Made by a program: the position numbers and the translations under genes. From Brucella gallinifaecis (GTDB taxonomy: Bacteria > Pseudomonadota > Alphaproteobacteria > Rhizobiales > Rhizobiaceae), in assembly GCF_006476605.1 (NCBI RefSeq), contig NZ_ML636804.1, positions 124,001 to 188,000 on the forward strand: 64,000 nucleotides of DNA, given 5' to 3'. The notes below the pieces were generated by a model that saw nothing but the letters and a program-made list of their open reading frames with translations, had not been told where the DNA came from and made no database searches. This document shows, piece after piece, positions 50,770 to 61,190 of this stretch; the stretch's first letter is position 1, and each line of letters starts with the position of its first letter.

Positions 50770-50936
50770 GCCATTTCGCTTATGTGATGACGTCTTACGG
50801 GATTGCGGCAGCAGTGCTGGCCATGACCATTGGCTGGATTCTGATTGATCAGCGCATTCAGAAGAATGAGCTGAAACGGCTTGAGGTACAGGGTGTGCGC
50901 CGCCGTTCCGACAAAGCATCCGGTTCTGCCCAATGA
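50766..50936 (+). CDS. ccmD: heme exporter protein CcmD
   Basis: 56 residues with one helix (YGIAAAVLAMTIGWILI) and a basic C-terminal tail (NELKRLEVQGVRRRS), as expected for CcmD, which stabilises the CcmABC complex with CcmE. Starts at the ATGA overlap with ccmC; stop overlaps the ccmG start. Confidence 0.92.
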   Translation: MSHFAYVMTSYGIAAAVLAMTIGWILIDQRIQKNELKRLEVQGVRRRSDKASGSAQ

Positions 50937-51511
50937 CTGAAGCAACCAAAAAACGCGCAACCTGGGTGGCATTGTTGCCGCTGATGATTTTCATTGCTCT
51001 TGCTGCAATCTTTGCGGTGCAGCTTCTGTCCGGCAAAGACAACACGACTATCCCGTCAGCCTTGCTGGGCAGGCAAGCTCCGCCAACCAATCTTCCACCA
51101 GTGGAAGGTCTTGTGCAGGACGGTGCGCCGGTACCGGGCCTTGACAGTGAAGATTTTAAAGGCCGGCTCACGCTGGTCAATGTCTGGGGATCATGGTGCG
51201 TCCCATGCCGTCAGGAGCATCCGCTGCTGATGGAAATTGCCAAGGACGAGCGCATTCGCGTGGTTGGCCTCAACTACAAGGATCAGCCTGAAAACGCTCG
51301 CCGCTTCTTGGGCGATCTCGGCAATCCGTTCGCCGCAGTCGGTGCTGATCGGACCGGGCGTACAGCCATTGAATGGGGCGTCTACGGCGTGCCGGAAACC
51401 TTCCTCGTCGATGAGACAGGGAAGATTGTTTACAAGCATGTCGGACCGTTTACGCCGGAGTCTGTGAAAAATGATCTGATGCCAGCCGTGGCAAAGGCAT
51501 TACAGGAATAA
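50933..51511 (+). CDS. ccmG: thiol:disulfide interchange protein CcmG/DsbE
   Basis: 192 residues, N-terminal membrane anchor (WVALLPLMIFIALAAIFAV) and a periplasmic thioredoxin domain with WCVPC in VNVWGSWCVPCRQEHP and the YGVPETFLVD loop. It reduces the heme-binding cysteines of apocytochrome c. Last gene of the ccm run here; ccmE, ccmF and ccmH are not in the window. A strong terminator follows. Confidence 0.95.
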   Translation: MTEATKKRATWVALLPLMIFIALAAIFAVQLLSGKDNTTIPSALLGRQAPPTNLPPVEGLVQDGAPVPGLDSEDFKGRLTLVNVWGSWCVPCRQEHPLLMEIAKDERIRVVGLNYKDQPENARRFLGDLGNPFAAVGADRTGRTAIEWGVYGVPETFLVDETGKIVYKHVGPFTPESVKNDLMPAVAKALQE

Positions 51512-51524
51512 GTTTATACAATGA

Positions 51525-51550
51525 AAAAAGCCCCCATATGGGGGCTTTTT
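51525..51550. terminator. bidirectional terminator between ccmG and ilvD
   Basis: AAAAAGCCCCC / GGGGGCTTTTT stem with a 4-base loop, between convergent genes. Confidence 0.92.
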
Positions 51551-51556
51551 AGATTA

Positions 51557-53392
51557 TCAATCCGGCAATTTACGAACCGCACCCTTGGCAGCACTGGTTG
51601 CCATGGATGCATAGGCTTTCAGTGCCGTGGAAACCTTGCGCTTGCGCTGTTCCTGAGGCTTCCAGCCTGCTGCTTCCTGCTCTGCGCGGCGTTCTGCCAG
51701 CGTTGCATCATCAACAGCCAGATGGATGGTGCGGTTGGGAATATCAATGTCGATAATATCGCCCTCACGCACCAGACCGATCGTGCCACCTTCGGCTGCT
51801 TCCGGCGAAACGTGACCAATCGAAAGGCCTGAAGAGCCGCCCGAGAAACGTCCATCCGTGATCAGCGCACAGGCTTTGCCCAAGCCTTTTGATTTCAGAT
51901 AGCTGGTCGGATAGAGCATTTCCTGCATGCCCGGACCACCGCGCGGACCCTCATAGCGGATCAGCACGATATCGCCAGCCTTGATCTTGCCGTTAAGAAT
52001 GCCAAGCACTGCCGTATCCTGACTTTCAAAGATGCGGGCGGGGCCGGAGAATTTCAGGATTGAATCATCCACGCCCGCTGTCTTTACGATGCAGCCATCT
52101 TCGGCGAGATTGCCGTAAAGCACGGCCAGACCACCATCCTGAGAGAAGGCATGTTCTTTCGAGCGGATGACACCTTTTTCGCGGTCAGTATCGACGCTGT
52201 CAAAGCGGCGTTCCTGAGAAAATGCAATCTGGGTCGGCACACCGCCGGGAGCAGCGGAATAGAACTTGTGCACCATCTCGCTCTTGCTACGGATCACATC
52301 CCAGTGATCAAGCGCCTTGGCCATGCTTTCACTATGAACAGTCGGCAGATCGGTATTGATCAGCCCTGCTTTTTCGAGCTGGCCAAGAATGCCCATAATG
52401 CCACCGGCACGATGCACATCTTCCATGTGAACATTGGCGACTGCCGGTGCGACCTTGCACAAAACCGGCACGCGGCGCGACAGGCGGTCAATATCCGCCA
52501 TGGTGAAGTCAATTTCGGCTTCCTGTGCGGCAGCAAGCAGATGCAGGACCGTATTGGTCGATCCGCCCATGGCAATATCGAGTGTCATGGCATTTTCAAA
52601 GGCCGGGAAGCTCGCAATCGAACGTGGCAGCACGCTGTCATCATCCTGCTCGTAATAGCGGCGTGCCAGATCGACAATCAGATGGCCGGCTTCAACAAAC
52701 AGGCGCTTGCGGTCGAGATGGGTTGCAAGGGTTGAGCCATTACCGGGCAGCGACAGGCCAAGTGCTTCTGTAAGGCAGTTCATCGAGTTTGCTGTGAACA
52801 TGCCTGAACATGAGCCGCAGGTCGGGCAGGCGGATCGTTCAATCGCCTTGACCTGATCATCCGTGTAATGATCATCGGCAGCAGCAACCATGGCGTCCAC
52901 GAGATCAAGCTTCTTGACCTGATCATCCCAGACAACCTTGCCAGCTTCCATCGGTCCGCCGGAAACAAAGATAACCGGAATATTAAGGCGCAGCGAGGCC
53001 ATCAACATGCCGGGCGTGATCTTGTCGCAATTGGAAATGCAGACCATCGCATCGGCACAATGGGCATTGACCATATATTCAACCGAGTCGGCGATGAGTT
53101 CGCGCGATGGCAGCGAATAGAGCATGCCGTCATGGCCCATGGCGATGCCGTCATCGACCGCAATGGTATTGAATTCCTTGGCAACGCCACCGGCTTTTTC
53201 AATCTCGCGTGCCACCAGCTGTCCAAGATCCTTGAGATGCACATGACCCGGCACAAATTGCGTGAATGAATTCACCACAGCAATGATTGGCTTGCCAAAA
53301 TCCTCATCTTTCATGCCGGTGGCGCGCCAAAGGCCGCGCGCGCCAGCCATATTGCGGCCGTGGGTGGTAGTACGCGAACGATAAGGAGGCAT
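51557..53392 (-). CDS. ilvD: dihydroxy-acid dehydratase
   Basis: 611 residues from the start [19 protein letters not shown] at 53392; the frame extends upstream without similarity. It makes the 2-keto acids for valine and isoleucine and uses an iron-sulfur cluster; cysteines are in [12 protein letters not shown] and [18 protein letters not shown]-terminal signature [21 protein letters not shown]. Cytoplasmic. Next upstream on the same strand is a stand-alone Lrp-type ligand domain, 257 bp away. Confidence 0.96.
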   Translation of the reverse strand: MPPYRSRTTTHGRNMAGARGLWRATGMKDEDFGKPIIAVVNSFTQFVPGHVHLKDLGQLVAREIEKAGGVAKEFNTIAVDDGIAMGHDGMLYSLPSRELIADSVEYMVNAHCADAMVCISNCDKITPGMLMASLRLNIPVIFVSGGPMEAGKVVWDDQVKKLDLVDAMVAAADDHYTDDQVKAIERSACPTCGSCSGMFTANSMNCLTEALGLSLPGNGSTLATHLDRKRLFVEAGHLIVDLARRYYEQDDDSVLPRSIASFPAFENAMTLDIAMGGSTNTVLHLLAAAQEAEIDFTMADIDRLSRRVPVLCKVAPAVANVHMEDVHRAGGIMGILGQLEKAGLINTDLPTVHSESMAKALDHWDVIRSKSEMVHKFYSAAPGGVPTQIAFSQERRFDSVDTDREKGVIRSKEHAFSQDGGLAVLYGNLAEDGCIVKTAGVDDSILKFSGPARIFESQDTAVLGILNGKIKAGDIVLIRYEGPRGGPGMQEMLYPTSYLKSKGLGKACALITDGRFSGGSSGLSIGHVSPEAAEGGTIGLVREGDIIDIDIPNRTIHLAVDDATLAERRAEQEAAGWKPQEQRKRKVSTALKAYASMATSAAKGAVRKLPD

Positions 53393-53649
53393 TTTCAAAC
53401 CTTTTAGGAATATTCTAATTTGTGATGCCGGTATGACAGAACTGCTTGCGCAGAGCAAAGCGCAAATTGCCCCAGCGCGTGCACCGGTCCTGATCCTGAG
53501 GATAGTGTACTCAGCAGTAATTGGAGATGCCGACAGGACCAATCTAGCACATTATTGATATAATGCAAAAGATTTAAGGCTTCAAACGTAATGAAATTTC
53601 TCAAAGCCCTTGTCAGCATGTGCTGAAATCTACTGGAATCTCGATTTGT

Positions 53650-53886
53650 TCAGAAAGCTGTAAATGTCAGAGTGGTCAGCGAGCGCACGATATTGGGAAT
53701 ATTGAGCACGTTTTCGTTGATGAATTTGCCAATATCATCGCCTTCTTTGACATAGATTTTGGCAAGAAGATCATATTCGCCGCTTGTTGAATAAAGCTCT
53801 GAAACAATTTCGCGCTGATAAAGCGTGTCTGCCACCTCATAGGTTTTACCGGGGGCGCATTGCAGTTGCAGGAAAACGGGTTTCAT
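53650..53886 (-). CDS. stand-alone Lrp/AsnC ligand-binding (RAM) domain protein
   Basis: 78 residues: only the alpha/beta RAM domain of Lrp/AsnC regulators (VFLQLQCAPGKTYEVADTLYQ...SGEYDLLAKIYVKEGDDIGKFI), without a helix-turn-helix. Start with AAGGA upstream at 53886. Such proteins may bind amino acids or modulate full-length Lrp proteins by mixed oligomers. Being next to ilvD hints at branched-chain amino acid sensing, which is inference. Confidence 0.87.
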   Translation of the reverse strand: MKPVFLQLQCAPGKTYEVADTLYQREIVSELYSTSGEYDLLAKIYVKEGDDIGKFINENVLNIPNIVRSLTTLTFTAF

Positions 53887-54113
53887 ATCTGTTCCTTCTG
53901 CCACAGGACATCTACGGCTGTATTGTCAATTTATCTTGGGCTGTTTCAAGCACGGTCTCATTCGCGAAATCAAGAGCATTTCACATGGCAATCTCTGTGA
54001 AGCCTGTATGGCTGCTGTATTTCAAACAGGTTTTTGTTCTCATTTACGCAATTGTATTTTTAATTGAAGAAGGCGATAAGACTCCGCAATAGTTGTAATA
54101 AGATAATAGTTAT

Positions 54114-55235
54114 ATGCTTTACGTTCTGCCAGCCGTTCTGGTTCTGTTTTCAATGGCCTTTGCTATCGTTTGGGCCGTTGATAAATTGCGTCGCTATCTT
54201 CTGTGGTGTGCGCTGTGCTTTTTCTGCATTGGTCTGGCAATGTTGCTGCAACTTATTGATATTCCGGCTGATGATGGCCACAATACGTTGTTGACAGCGA
54301 CAATTTATATAGTGGGCGCTTTGGCTGGCGGGCAGGGAATTTTGAGCCGCTCGGGCCTGTCTGTGCCGCGGTGGTTTTGCATAAGCAGCTTTGTGCTGGT
54401 CCTTGGTGGTATACTTGTTTTTCTGTATATTTATCCAAGTCTGTCTGGCCGTATCTATGTTCTCAATTTTGGCCTGGCCTTTATTATTCTTGCATTTGTA
54501 TGGTATTTGCGCGGCCTTATCGACGGAACGGTTGCTGACAAGCTGATCATTGCCATGCTGCTGCTAGTGTCATTGCAATTTTTCCCGCGTACACTGTTAA
54601 CTGCACATCTGGTTGCCGGTGATGATACATCGGTTGATTTTGCTTTTACGCCTTTCTGGCAATGGACGGTTTTTTCAACCGCTGTCGCCTCGGTGATTGC
54701 CGGTCTGGTGCTTTTTGCAGCCGCAGGTGCTGATCGTTTCAGCGAACTTGTTCGCGAACGTGACAGCGATCCGCTGACCGGACTCCTCAATCGCCGGGGG
54801 CTGGAGGCACGTATAAATCTTGCCGAACGAAGCAATCTGTCTGGCTGGATCGTTGCCTGTGACATTGATCACTTCAAGGTTATTAACGATTTGTATGGTC
54901 ATGCGACTGGTGATGCGGTCCTGAAAGAATTTGCTGATATTCTTCAGTCCTATTCTGGCGATCATAATCTGACGGCACGTATCGGCGGCGAAGAATTTAT
55001 CCTTTTTCTCGATGATATGCCGTCAGACGAAGCCTTTGCATTGGTTGAGGCCATTCGCGAAAGTGTCAATGACCGGGGATTTGCCCGTTTGCCTGAAGAT
55101 GAGCATGTGACGTGCAGCTTTGGCGCAGCCAAGCTCGAAAGCTCCGGAGATTTCTGGCAGACCGTGGAGCGAGCCGATATGATTTTATATGCTGCAAAAG
55201 AAGCAGGACGAAACAGAACATTTTTCGGAAGATGA
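54114..55235 (+). CDS. membrane diguanylate cyclase (GGDEF domain)
   Basis: 373 residues. About six or seven membrane helices (1-205) precede a GGDEF domain (about 210-373) with DPLTGLLNRRGLE, CDIDHFKVINDLYGHATGD and the active site ARIGGEEF. It makes cyclic di-GMP. The inhibitory I-site RxxD, five residues before GGEEF, reads YSGD and so lacks the arginine; product inhibition is probably weak. No other sensing domain apart from the membrane part. Monocistronic. Confidence 0.93.
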   Translation: MLYVLPAVLVLFSMAFAIVWAVDKLRRYLLWCALCFFCIGLAMLLQLIDIPADDGHNTLLTATIYIVGALAGGQGILSRSGLSVPRWFCISSFVLVLGGILVFLYIYPSLSGRIYVLNFGLAFIILAFVWYLRGLIDGTVADKLIIAMLLLVSLQFFPRTLLTAHLVAGDDTSVDFAFTPFWQWTVFSTAVASVIAGLVLFAAAGADRFSELVRERDSDPLTGLLNRRGLEARINLAERSNLSGWIVACDIDHFKVINDLYGHATGDAVLKEFADILQSYSGDHNLTARIGGEEFILFLDDMPSDEAFALVEAIRESVNDRGFARLPEDEHVTCSFGAAKLESSGDFWQTVERADMILYAAKEAGRNRTFFGR

Positions 55236-55475
55236 TTTCCGCCAATCCGTAAGATGCATTCAGGATGATATCCATTCTTGTGGGGATTTCATTCAATAAT
55301 GCTTCTGTGAAGCTCGACAGGCTGGCCCGGAAATGTGTTATCGGCTTTTCAGACCGCTATAGTGGTTTAATATCTGTAGTCGTTTTGTGCATGCTGCATA
55401 AGAATAAACAGTCAGGATCACTCATTCTGAGTGAATGCGTCCTGAAGTCTTTTTAAGTGAGTTTTTTGAAATCCA

Positions 55476-55907
55476 ATGCAATTCCTATACCGTCGGGTAT
55501 CCATATCGAATTTTTTATGTTTCCTGTTGTCCATTCTGGCCTTTATGCTGCTCGCTCTGAATGCTCCTGCCATAGCAATGACGGCGCTTGAAAAGGCGCA
55601 GCTTAAAAAGCTTGATCCTGCAACCCGTCTTGAGCAGCGTTGCGACGTCGAGGCAATGGAACGGATCAGCCGTGAGATGAGAAAATTTTCGGTCGACAAG
55701 GTGCTGGCCTATGCCTTTTCTGATCCGCGTATAAATAAAAACAGCATTCAGGCTGATGGGGCAGCGTTTCGCAGCCATCATCGCTGGTACAGGCTCGCCT
55801 TTGTTTGCAAGAGCGATGATAATCACATGAAAATCACTTCATTTGATTATGAGATTGGCGAAGAAGTTCCCCTTGATCAGTGGGACAGGCATTACCTCGT
55901 CCCCTGA
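55476..55907 (+). CDS. DUF930-family exported protein
   Basis: 143 residues with a signal peptide (FLCFLLSILAFMLLALNAPAIA). The mature part has the DUF930 pattern (LKKLDPATRLEQRCDVEAMERI...DKVLAYAF...AFRSHHRWYRLAFVCK) with two cysteines that may pair. Function unknown. It is convergent with the lysozyme-inhibitor-like gene, with 7 bp between the stops. Confidence 0.83.
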   Translation: MQFLYRRVSISNFLCFLLSILAFMLLALNAPAIAMTALEKAQLKKLDPATRLEQRCDVEAMERISREMRKFSVDKVLAYAFSDPRINKNSIQADGAAFRSHHRWYRLAFVCKSDDNHMKITSFDYEIGEEVPLDQWDRHYLVP

Positions 55908-55914
55908 TTATATA

Positions 55915-56289
55915 TTACTGTTCGCGATCATCCGCGCGGCAGGCTGCAAGTATTGTCACTTCCTTTGCTGAATCATCGGCTTCCAGATGTGTTAAAATGG
56001 CCTGCCCGTCTTTTTCCGCCCAGCGGTAGCTATCCTGCTCATCCATTGCGACGTATTTTTTCAAGGCATCATGCCATTGCAGTGCAACCATTTTTCCTTC
56101 TGCATCCAGCACTGCAAAAGCCGGTTCTTCGCCAGCATGGATATAGGTGAGCGGTACGACCACGCCGCGCTCGCAGATATAGTCAACTCGCAAGACCGAG
56201 TCCCGGCTGATGGTTTGCGCCAGAGCTGGAGCTGTTGTCATGAGAGCCGCAGAAAATGCGATGATCGTGTTCTGAATTGTGCGCTGCAT
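55915..56289 (-). CDS. MliC/PliC-family lysozyme-inhibitor-like exported protein
   Basis: 124 residues with a signal peptide ending APALAQ. The mature part is a small beta-rich domain with VDYICERGVVVPLTY, the central FAVLDAEGKMVALQ and YRWAEKDGQAILTHLE strands and a late cysteine (LAACRAD) that can pair with the first. This layout fits the c-type lysozyme inhibitors; a Brucella abortus PliC has been characterised. The family call is by pattern, without the fully conserved motifs. Confidence 0.75.
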   Translation of the reverse strand: MQRTIQNTIIAFSAALMTTAPALAQTISRDSVLRVDYICERGVVVPLTYIHAGEEPAFAVLDAEGKMVALQWHDALKKYVAMDEQDSYRWAEKDGQAILTHLEADDSAKEVTILAACRADDREQ

Positions 56290-56762
56290 GATCGTCTTTC
56301 TGTTTCGATGAATTTTATAACAATCCCATCATGATATGGCGGGATAATATGGCGATTATAGGCGCTCGCATGGGAAATGCGATTCATGGTTAAGCGTGTA
56401 AAATCCAAAAAGCTTAAATAAACAATTTTACAATGGAACCGAAGCCATACTTGGCCGTTATAAAATTGCTGATCGTCAGATTGGCCGGGGCCCGGAATAA
56501 ATTTGCCCCCGCAATCCTGTCCGGGTCCCACCTTTCAGGGAGCATTTTGATTTGAAAGCGCTATTGCCATTATCATTACATTGATAATTCTTGCCTCTGT
56601 TCCAGTTATTAAAGAAGACGGTTAGAAATTTATTTCTTATAATCGCATCAGATCGCTCGGAATTTCCAAGGTGGTTTCAAAGAACAGAAGCGTTGTAGCA
56701 TCCTGTAAGCAATGACCTCTGATACTCTTTGGTGAGTGAAACGTGGAGAGGTGGCCCTGATT
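56290..56762. other. intergenic region upstream of the sulfate transporter operon
   Basis: No supported gene and no clear dyad stronger than short GC stems near 56486-56525. It presumably holds promoters for the lysozyme-inhibitor-like gene and for the sulfate operon; no regulator site is recognised. Confidence 0.5.
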
Positions 56763-57797
56763 ATGTTGAAGAACACATCGAAATTTTCAATTGCGCTTGC
56801 GGCTTTTGTTGCGACCGCAGCACTTGCCGGGACCATTCAGGCAAGTCATGCAGACCAGACATTGCTCAATGTGTCCTATGATCCGACACGTGAGCTTTAT
56901 AAGGATTATAATGCTGCTTTTGCCAAGCACTGGAAGGATGAAACAGGCGAGACGGTGACCATCCGCACCTCCCATGGCGGATCGGGCAAGCAGGCGCGTT
57001 CTGTCATCGATGGCGTGAAAGCAGATGTCGTCACCCTGGCACTGGAAAGCGATATTAATGCTATCGTGGAACATTCGGGTAAGATCGATAAGGATTGGCG
57101 CAAGCGTTTGCCTGACAATTCGTCGCCTTATACTTCCACAATCGTCTTTCTCGTACGCAAGGGCAACCCAAAAGGTCTTAAGGATTGGGGTGATCTGATC
57201 AAGGATGGCGTTGAGGTTATTACGCCAAACCCCAAGACATCAGGCGGTGCGCGCTGGAACTATCTGGCCGCCTGGGCATGGGCTGACAAGGAATATGGCG
57301 GTGATGATGCCAAGATAAAGGAATATATCGGCGAGCTTTTCCGTCATGTACCGGTGCTTGATACGGGTGCACGTGGTTCAACCACCACCTTCGTCCAGCG
57401 TCAGCTGGGGGATGTGCTGCTGGCATGGGAAAATGAAGCCTATCTTTCTATCGCCGAATTTGGTGATGACGCTTTTGATATTGTCGTGCCGCCGCAATCG
57501 ATCCTTGCAGAGCCACCGGTAGCGCTGGTCGACAAGAATGCCGATGATAACGGCACCCGCAAGGTTGCTGAAGCCTATCTTGAATATCTCTATTCGCCGG
57601 AAGGTCAGGCGCTGGCATCCAAGCATTTTTATCGCCCGTCAAAGCCTGATGTGGTGCCTGCTGACCAGAAACGTGAATTCCCGCAGTTGCAGCTCGTAAC
57701 AATTGATGATCCAATCTTTGGCGGATGGGCCAAGGCGCAGCCTTATCACTTTGGTGATGGTGGCACATTCGATCAGATTTATAAGCCAGCAAAGTAA
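56763..57797 (+). CDS. sbp: periplasmic sulfate-binding protein
   Basis: 344 residues with a signal peptide ([23 protein letters not shown]) and family motifs [37 protein letters not shown] and [16 protein letters not shown]. It captures sulfate (or thiosulfate) for the CysTWA transporter encoded next. Start ATG 56763 with GGAGAGG upstream; a GTG at 56736 is possible. First gene of the operon. Confidence 0.94.
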   Translation: MLKNTSKFSIALAAFVATAALAGTIQASHADQTLLNVSYDPTRELYKDYNAAFAKHWKDETGETVTIRTSHGGSGKQARSVIDGVKADVVTLALESDINAIVEHSGKIDKDWRKRLPDNSSPYTSTIVFLVRKGNPKGLKDWGDLIKDGVEVITPNPKTSGGARWNYLAAWAWADKEYGGDDAKIKEYIGELFRHVPVLDTGARGSTTTFVQRQLGDVLLAWENEAYLSIAEFGDDAFDIVVPPQSILAEPPVALVDKNADDNGTRKVAEAYLEYLYSPEGQALASKHFYRPSKPDVVPADQKREFPQLQLVTIDDPIFGGWAKAQPYHFGDGGTFDQIYKPAK

Positions 57798-57843
57798 GGC
57801 GCATTCAAGTGAGTCAGTACGACCAATAAAAGGGAACATAACC

Positions 57844-58710
57844 ATGTCTTCTCACCCTGCACCGGTCAGAGCAGGGTGGCATTTCAGAAAACCGAGCGTC
57901 ATTCCAGGCTTTGGACTGACCCTCGGTTTTAGTGTCGCCTATTTGACTCTGCTCATTCTCATTCCGCTCGCAGCGCTTGTTTTGCGTTCCACCGATGTTG
58001 GTTTTGCAGGTTTTTGGAAAATCGTCACAGATGCGCGTACGGTTGCAGCGCTTGAAACAAGCTTTGGCACCGCTTTCATCGCAGCTTTGGTCAATGTCGT
58101 CTTCGGGGTTATTCTTGCGTGGGTGCTGGTTCGCTATCGCTTTCCGGGACGCAGGCTCATCGATGCGATTGTCGATATTCCCTTTGCACTTCCCACCGCC
58201 GTTGCCGGTATCGCACTGGCGTCGATCTATGCACCCAATGGCTGGATAGGCAGCCTGCTTAAGCCTTTCGATATCCGCATAGCCTTTTCACGCGCTGGTA
58301 TCGTGGTGGCGCTGATTTTTATCGGCCTGCCATTTGTGGTGCGCACGGTGCAGCCCATCATGGAGGAAATCAGCCGTGAGGTTGAGGAGGCGGCAGCCAC
58401 CCTTGGCGCATCGCGTTTTCAAACCATCTGGCGTGTGCTGTTGCCAAGTCTTCAGCCAGCCATTCTTACGGGCTTCGCACTGGCTTTTGCGCGTGGTGTC
58501 GGTGAATATGGCTCGGTCATCTTCATTGCGGGCAATACGCCTTATGTGTCTGAAATCGCTCCGCTTTTGATCGTGATACGGTTGGAGGAATATGATTATG
58601 CCGGTGCAACCGCATTGGCCGCAGTCATGCTGGCGCTTTCATTTGCCATGTTGCTGTTCATCAATCTGATCCAGTCGTGGTCAAGAAAGAAGTATGGTTA
58701 TGGCGTATAA
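57844..58710 (+). CDS. cysT: sulfate ABC transporter permease CysT
   Basis: 288 residues, six helices, with the permease EAA loop (EEAAATLGASRFQTIWRVLLPSLQPAI). The start at 57844 (MSSHPAPVRAGW) follows the sbp stop by 46 bp; the frame continues upstream inside sbp without meaning. Overlaps cysW. Confidence 0.94.
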   Translation: MSSHPAPVRAGWHFRKPSVIPGFGLTLGFSVAYLTLLILIPLAALVLRSTDVGFAGFWKIVTDARTVAALETSFGTAFIAALVNVVFGVILAWVLVRYRFPGRRLIDAIVDIPFALPTAVAGIALASIYAPNGWIGSLLKPFDIRIAFSRAGIVVALIFIGLPFVVRTVQPIMEEISREVEEAAATLGASRFQTIWRVLLPSLQPAILTGFALAFARGVGEYGSVIFIAGNTPYVSEIAPLLIVIRLEEYDYAGATALAAVMLALSFAMLLFINLIQSWSRKKYGYGV

Positions 58711-59557
58711 TGTTTCCACGCATAGTGCAGTGAGCGAAAGTCTGCTGACACGGATTATCCTGATTGGGGTGGCGCTCGCATTTCTGGCACTTTTTCTCAT
58801 TCTTCCCGTTATTGCAGTTTTTGTCGAAGCCTTTCGCAAAGGCACCGGCGAATATCTGGCAGCCCTTGTTGAGCCGGATGCGCTTGCGGCGATCCGGTTG
58901 ACCTTGCTGGTTGCTGCGATCTCTGTGCCCGTCAATCTGGTTTTTGGTGTGGCTGCGGCCTGGGCGATTGCGAAGTTTGAATTCAAGGGCAAGGCGCTTC
59001 TGACGACACTGATCGATTTGCCGTTTTCGGTGTCGCCGGTTATCTCCGGCCTTGTGTTTGTATTGCTGTTTGCAAGCCATGGTTTGCTCGGCCCATGGCT
59101 TGAAAGCTATAATATTCAAATTCTGTTTGCTGTGCCCGGTATTGTGCTGGCAACCTTGTTTGTGACATTTCCCTTTGTGGCGCGTGAACTGATCCCGCTG
59201 ATGCAGGAGCAGGGAAGCGGCGACGAAGAGGCGGCTATTTCGCTCGGTGCGAATGGCTGGCAGACTTTCCGCTATGTCACATTGCCCAATATCAAATGGG
59301 GACTTCTTTACGGTGTGCTTCTTTGTAATGCGCGTGCCATGGGTGAATTTGGTGCGGTTTCCGTGGTGTCCGGGCATATTCGTGGCCTGACCAACACCAT
59401 GCCGCTGCATGTCGAAATTCTCTATAATGAGTATAATTTTGTTGCAGCCTTTGCGGTGGCATCGCTTTTGGCACTGCTGGCTCTGGTCACTTTGGCGATC
59501 AAGGCATTTCTTGAGTTTCGTTATGGCGCTGAACTGGCTGGCAGTAACGGGCATTAA
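58694..59557 (+). CDS. cysW: sulfate ABC transporter permease CysW
   Basis: 287 residues, six helices, with DEEAAISLGANGWQTFRYVTLPNIKWGL as its EAA loop. Overlaps the end of cysT by 17 bp (or 11 bp if the ATG at 58700 is used). Forms the membrane channel with CysT. Confidence 0.94.
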   Translation: MVMAYNVSTHSAVSESLLTRIILIGVALAFLALFLILPVIAVFVEAFRKGTGEYLAALVEPDALAAIRLTLLVAAISVPVNLVFGVAAAWAIAKFEFKGKALLTTLIDLPFSVSPVISGLVFVLLFASHGLLGPWLESYNIQILFAVPGIVLATLFVTFPFVARELIPLMQEQGSGDEEAAISLGANGWQTFRYVTLPNIKWGLLYGVLLCNARAMGEFGAVSVVSGHIRGLTNTMPLHVEILYNEYNFVAAFAVASLLALLALVTLAIKAFLEFRYGAELAGSNGH

Positions 59558-59560
59558 CAT

Positions 59561-59666
59561 TTAGAGCACATCCCGAAAAGTGGGAAGCCAATTTCGGAAC
59601 AAGATGTACGTAAAAACAAATAGATAGAGCATTTTTAATGATTCAACTTAATCCAGAAATGCTCTA
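59561..59666. repeat. RIME-like mosaic repeat between cysW and cysA
   Basis: TTAGAGCACATCCCGAAAAG...TTTCGGAAC..GATGTACG and a second module ATAGAGCATTT...AAATGCTCTA. The first module and the linker (TAAAAACAAATA) parallel those at 44427. It starts 4 bases after the cysW stop. Confidence 0.75.
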
Positions 59667-59732
59667 GATTAAATACAAGAGAATAAGCCGCCCGGATATA
59701 TTGGCCCGTGGCGGCAGGGGAAAGGGTCTGGA

Positions 59733-60812
59733 ATGGAAGTTCGTGTCGCCGGCGTGCGTAAAGAGTTTGCTCGCTTTCCGGCATTGCATAATGTGTCGCT
59801 GGACATTCGCTCATCCGAGTTGATTGCCTTGCTTGGGCCTTCCGGTTCCGGCAAGACCACTTTGCTGCGCCTTATTGCTGGTCTGGAAAAACCGACCGAA
59901 GGGGCCATTTATTTTGGCGATGAAGATGCTTCGCAAAAAAGCGTACAGGAACGTAATGTCGGTTTCGTCTTTCAGCATTATGCGCTGTTTCGCCATATGA
60001 CAGTCGCCGATAATATCGGTTTTGGTCTCAAGGTTCGCCCGGGCCGCACCCGTCCGCAAAGCGCAGAAATTCGCCGCCGTGCACTTGAATTGCTTGATCT
60101 GGTGCAGTTGAAAGGGCTTGAAAACCGCTATCCATCACAGCTTTCGGGTGGTCAGCGCCAGCGCGTCGCCCTTGCTCGTGCCATGGCGATTGAGCCAAAG
60201 GTCTTGCTTCTTGATGAGCCTTTTGGTGCACTTGATGCACAGGTCCGCAAGGAATTGCGCCGCTGGTTGCGTGAAATTCATGACAAGACCGGCCATACGA
60301 CTGTGTTTGTGACGCATGATCAGGATGAAGCGCTGGAACTGGCTGACCGCGTGGTGGTGATGAGTCAGGGGCGTATTGAGCAGATCGGCACGCCGGATGA
60401 AGTCTATGATAATCCCAATTCATCCTTTGTTTATGGCTTTATCGGTGAATCGAGCACGCTGCCGGTGCGCATTGAAAATGGCGAAGTCTGGCTTGCTGAC
60501 CGCAATATCGGTCTCAATGTAAAGGATGTTGCTGACGGTGAAGCGCAGCTTTTCTTCCGCCCGCATGAGGTTGAACTGCTCGATGGTTGCGGCGGTTGTA
60601 TCGCTGGCACAGTTGTTGCAAGCCGCCGGTCTGGTGGCAAGCGCCGTGTGGAGCTTGAAATTGGCGGTTCGCGTGAGCGCGTTGAAATCGAAATCCCTGC
60701 CGAGCATCCGGCACTGGAAAAAAGCCGTATCGCTTTCCGTCCACGCTATTGGAAAGTTTTTGGCCATGAAGACGCGCAAAACAAGCCAGATTTGCACCGC
60801 GAAGCTTCATAA
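59733..60812 (+). CDS. cysA: sulfate ABC transporter ATPase CysA
   Basis: 359 residues. Walker [14 protein letters not shown], signature [15 protein letters not shown], Walker [21 protein letters not shown], switch [10 protein letters not shown], and a C-terminal TOBE-like region (about 240-350). Energises sulfate import. Separated from cysW by 175 bp with a dispersed repeat, unlike the tight upstream genes, so expression may be partly uncoupled. Confidence 0.95.
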   Translation: MEVRVAGVRKEFARFPALHNVSLDIRSSELIALLGPSGSGKTTLLRLIAGLEKPTEGAIYFGDEDASQKSVQERNVGFVFQHYALFRHMTVADNIGFGLKVRPGRTRPQSAEIRRRALELLDLVQLKGLENRYPSQLSGGQRQRVALARAMAIEPKVLLLDEPFGALDAQVRKELRRWLREIHDKTGHTTVFVTHDQDEALELADRVVVMSQGRIEQIGTPDEVYDNPNSSFVYGFIGESSTLPVRIENGEVWLADRNIGLNVKDVADGEAQLFFRPHEVELLDGCGGCIAGTVVASRRSGGKRRVELEIGGSRERVEIEIPAEHPALEKSRIAFRPRYWKVFGHEDAQNKPDLHREAS

Positions 60813-61190
60813 ATCGGTTTCACAGCATAGATAATCTCTCAAATATCATCCGCATCCTGACCGGGGTGCGGATGTTTTTGTAGGCGATACTGGTTTGCCT
60901 GCCTGCAAGTATCGCAATGAAGCTGTATTCTCTGCGGTATTATTTTTATTTTCAGTATGTTAGGGTCGTAGCTGCTGCACAATTCATAACGCAACATTAC
61001 GATCGGGAAAGATTTGTGCGTTGCGATCTAAACGATTTGAATATCAGCACATTCTGTTGTCGCATTTTGGTCAAATGATACAGACATTGAGGAAATCGAT
61101 TATGAATACTGTCGTTTTTCTGAATTGAAGCTCTAAATAGTATTCACTCGCCGCATTCAACTCATTCCTCCCGAAAGGCTGTTAAGGCAC
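60813..61190. other. intergenic region upstream of the cyclic glucan synthase gene
   Basis: 378 bp, AT-rich, no supported gene. It has CTGACCGGGGTGCGGATGTTTTT near 60858, a weak terminator-like stretch for cysA, and then presumed promoter DNA of the next gene. Confidence 0.5.

Noticed and set aside
57703-57843. In-frame upstream extension of cysT inside sbp
   Set aside because: Extension has no similarity to permeases; the ATG at 57844 starts the family N-terminus.
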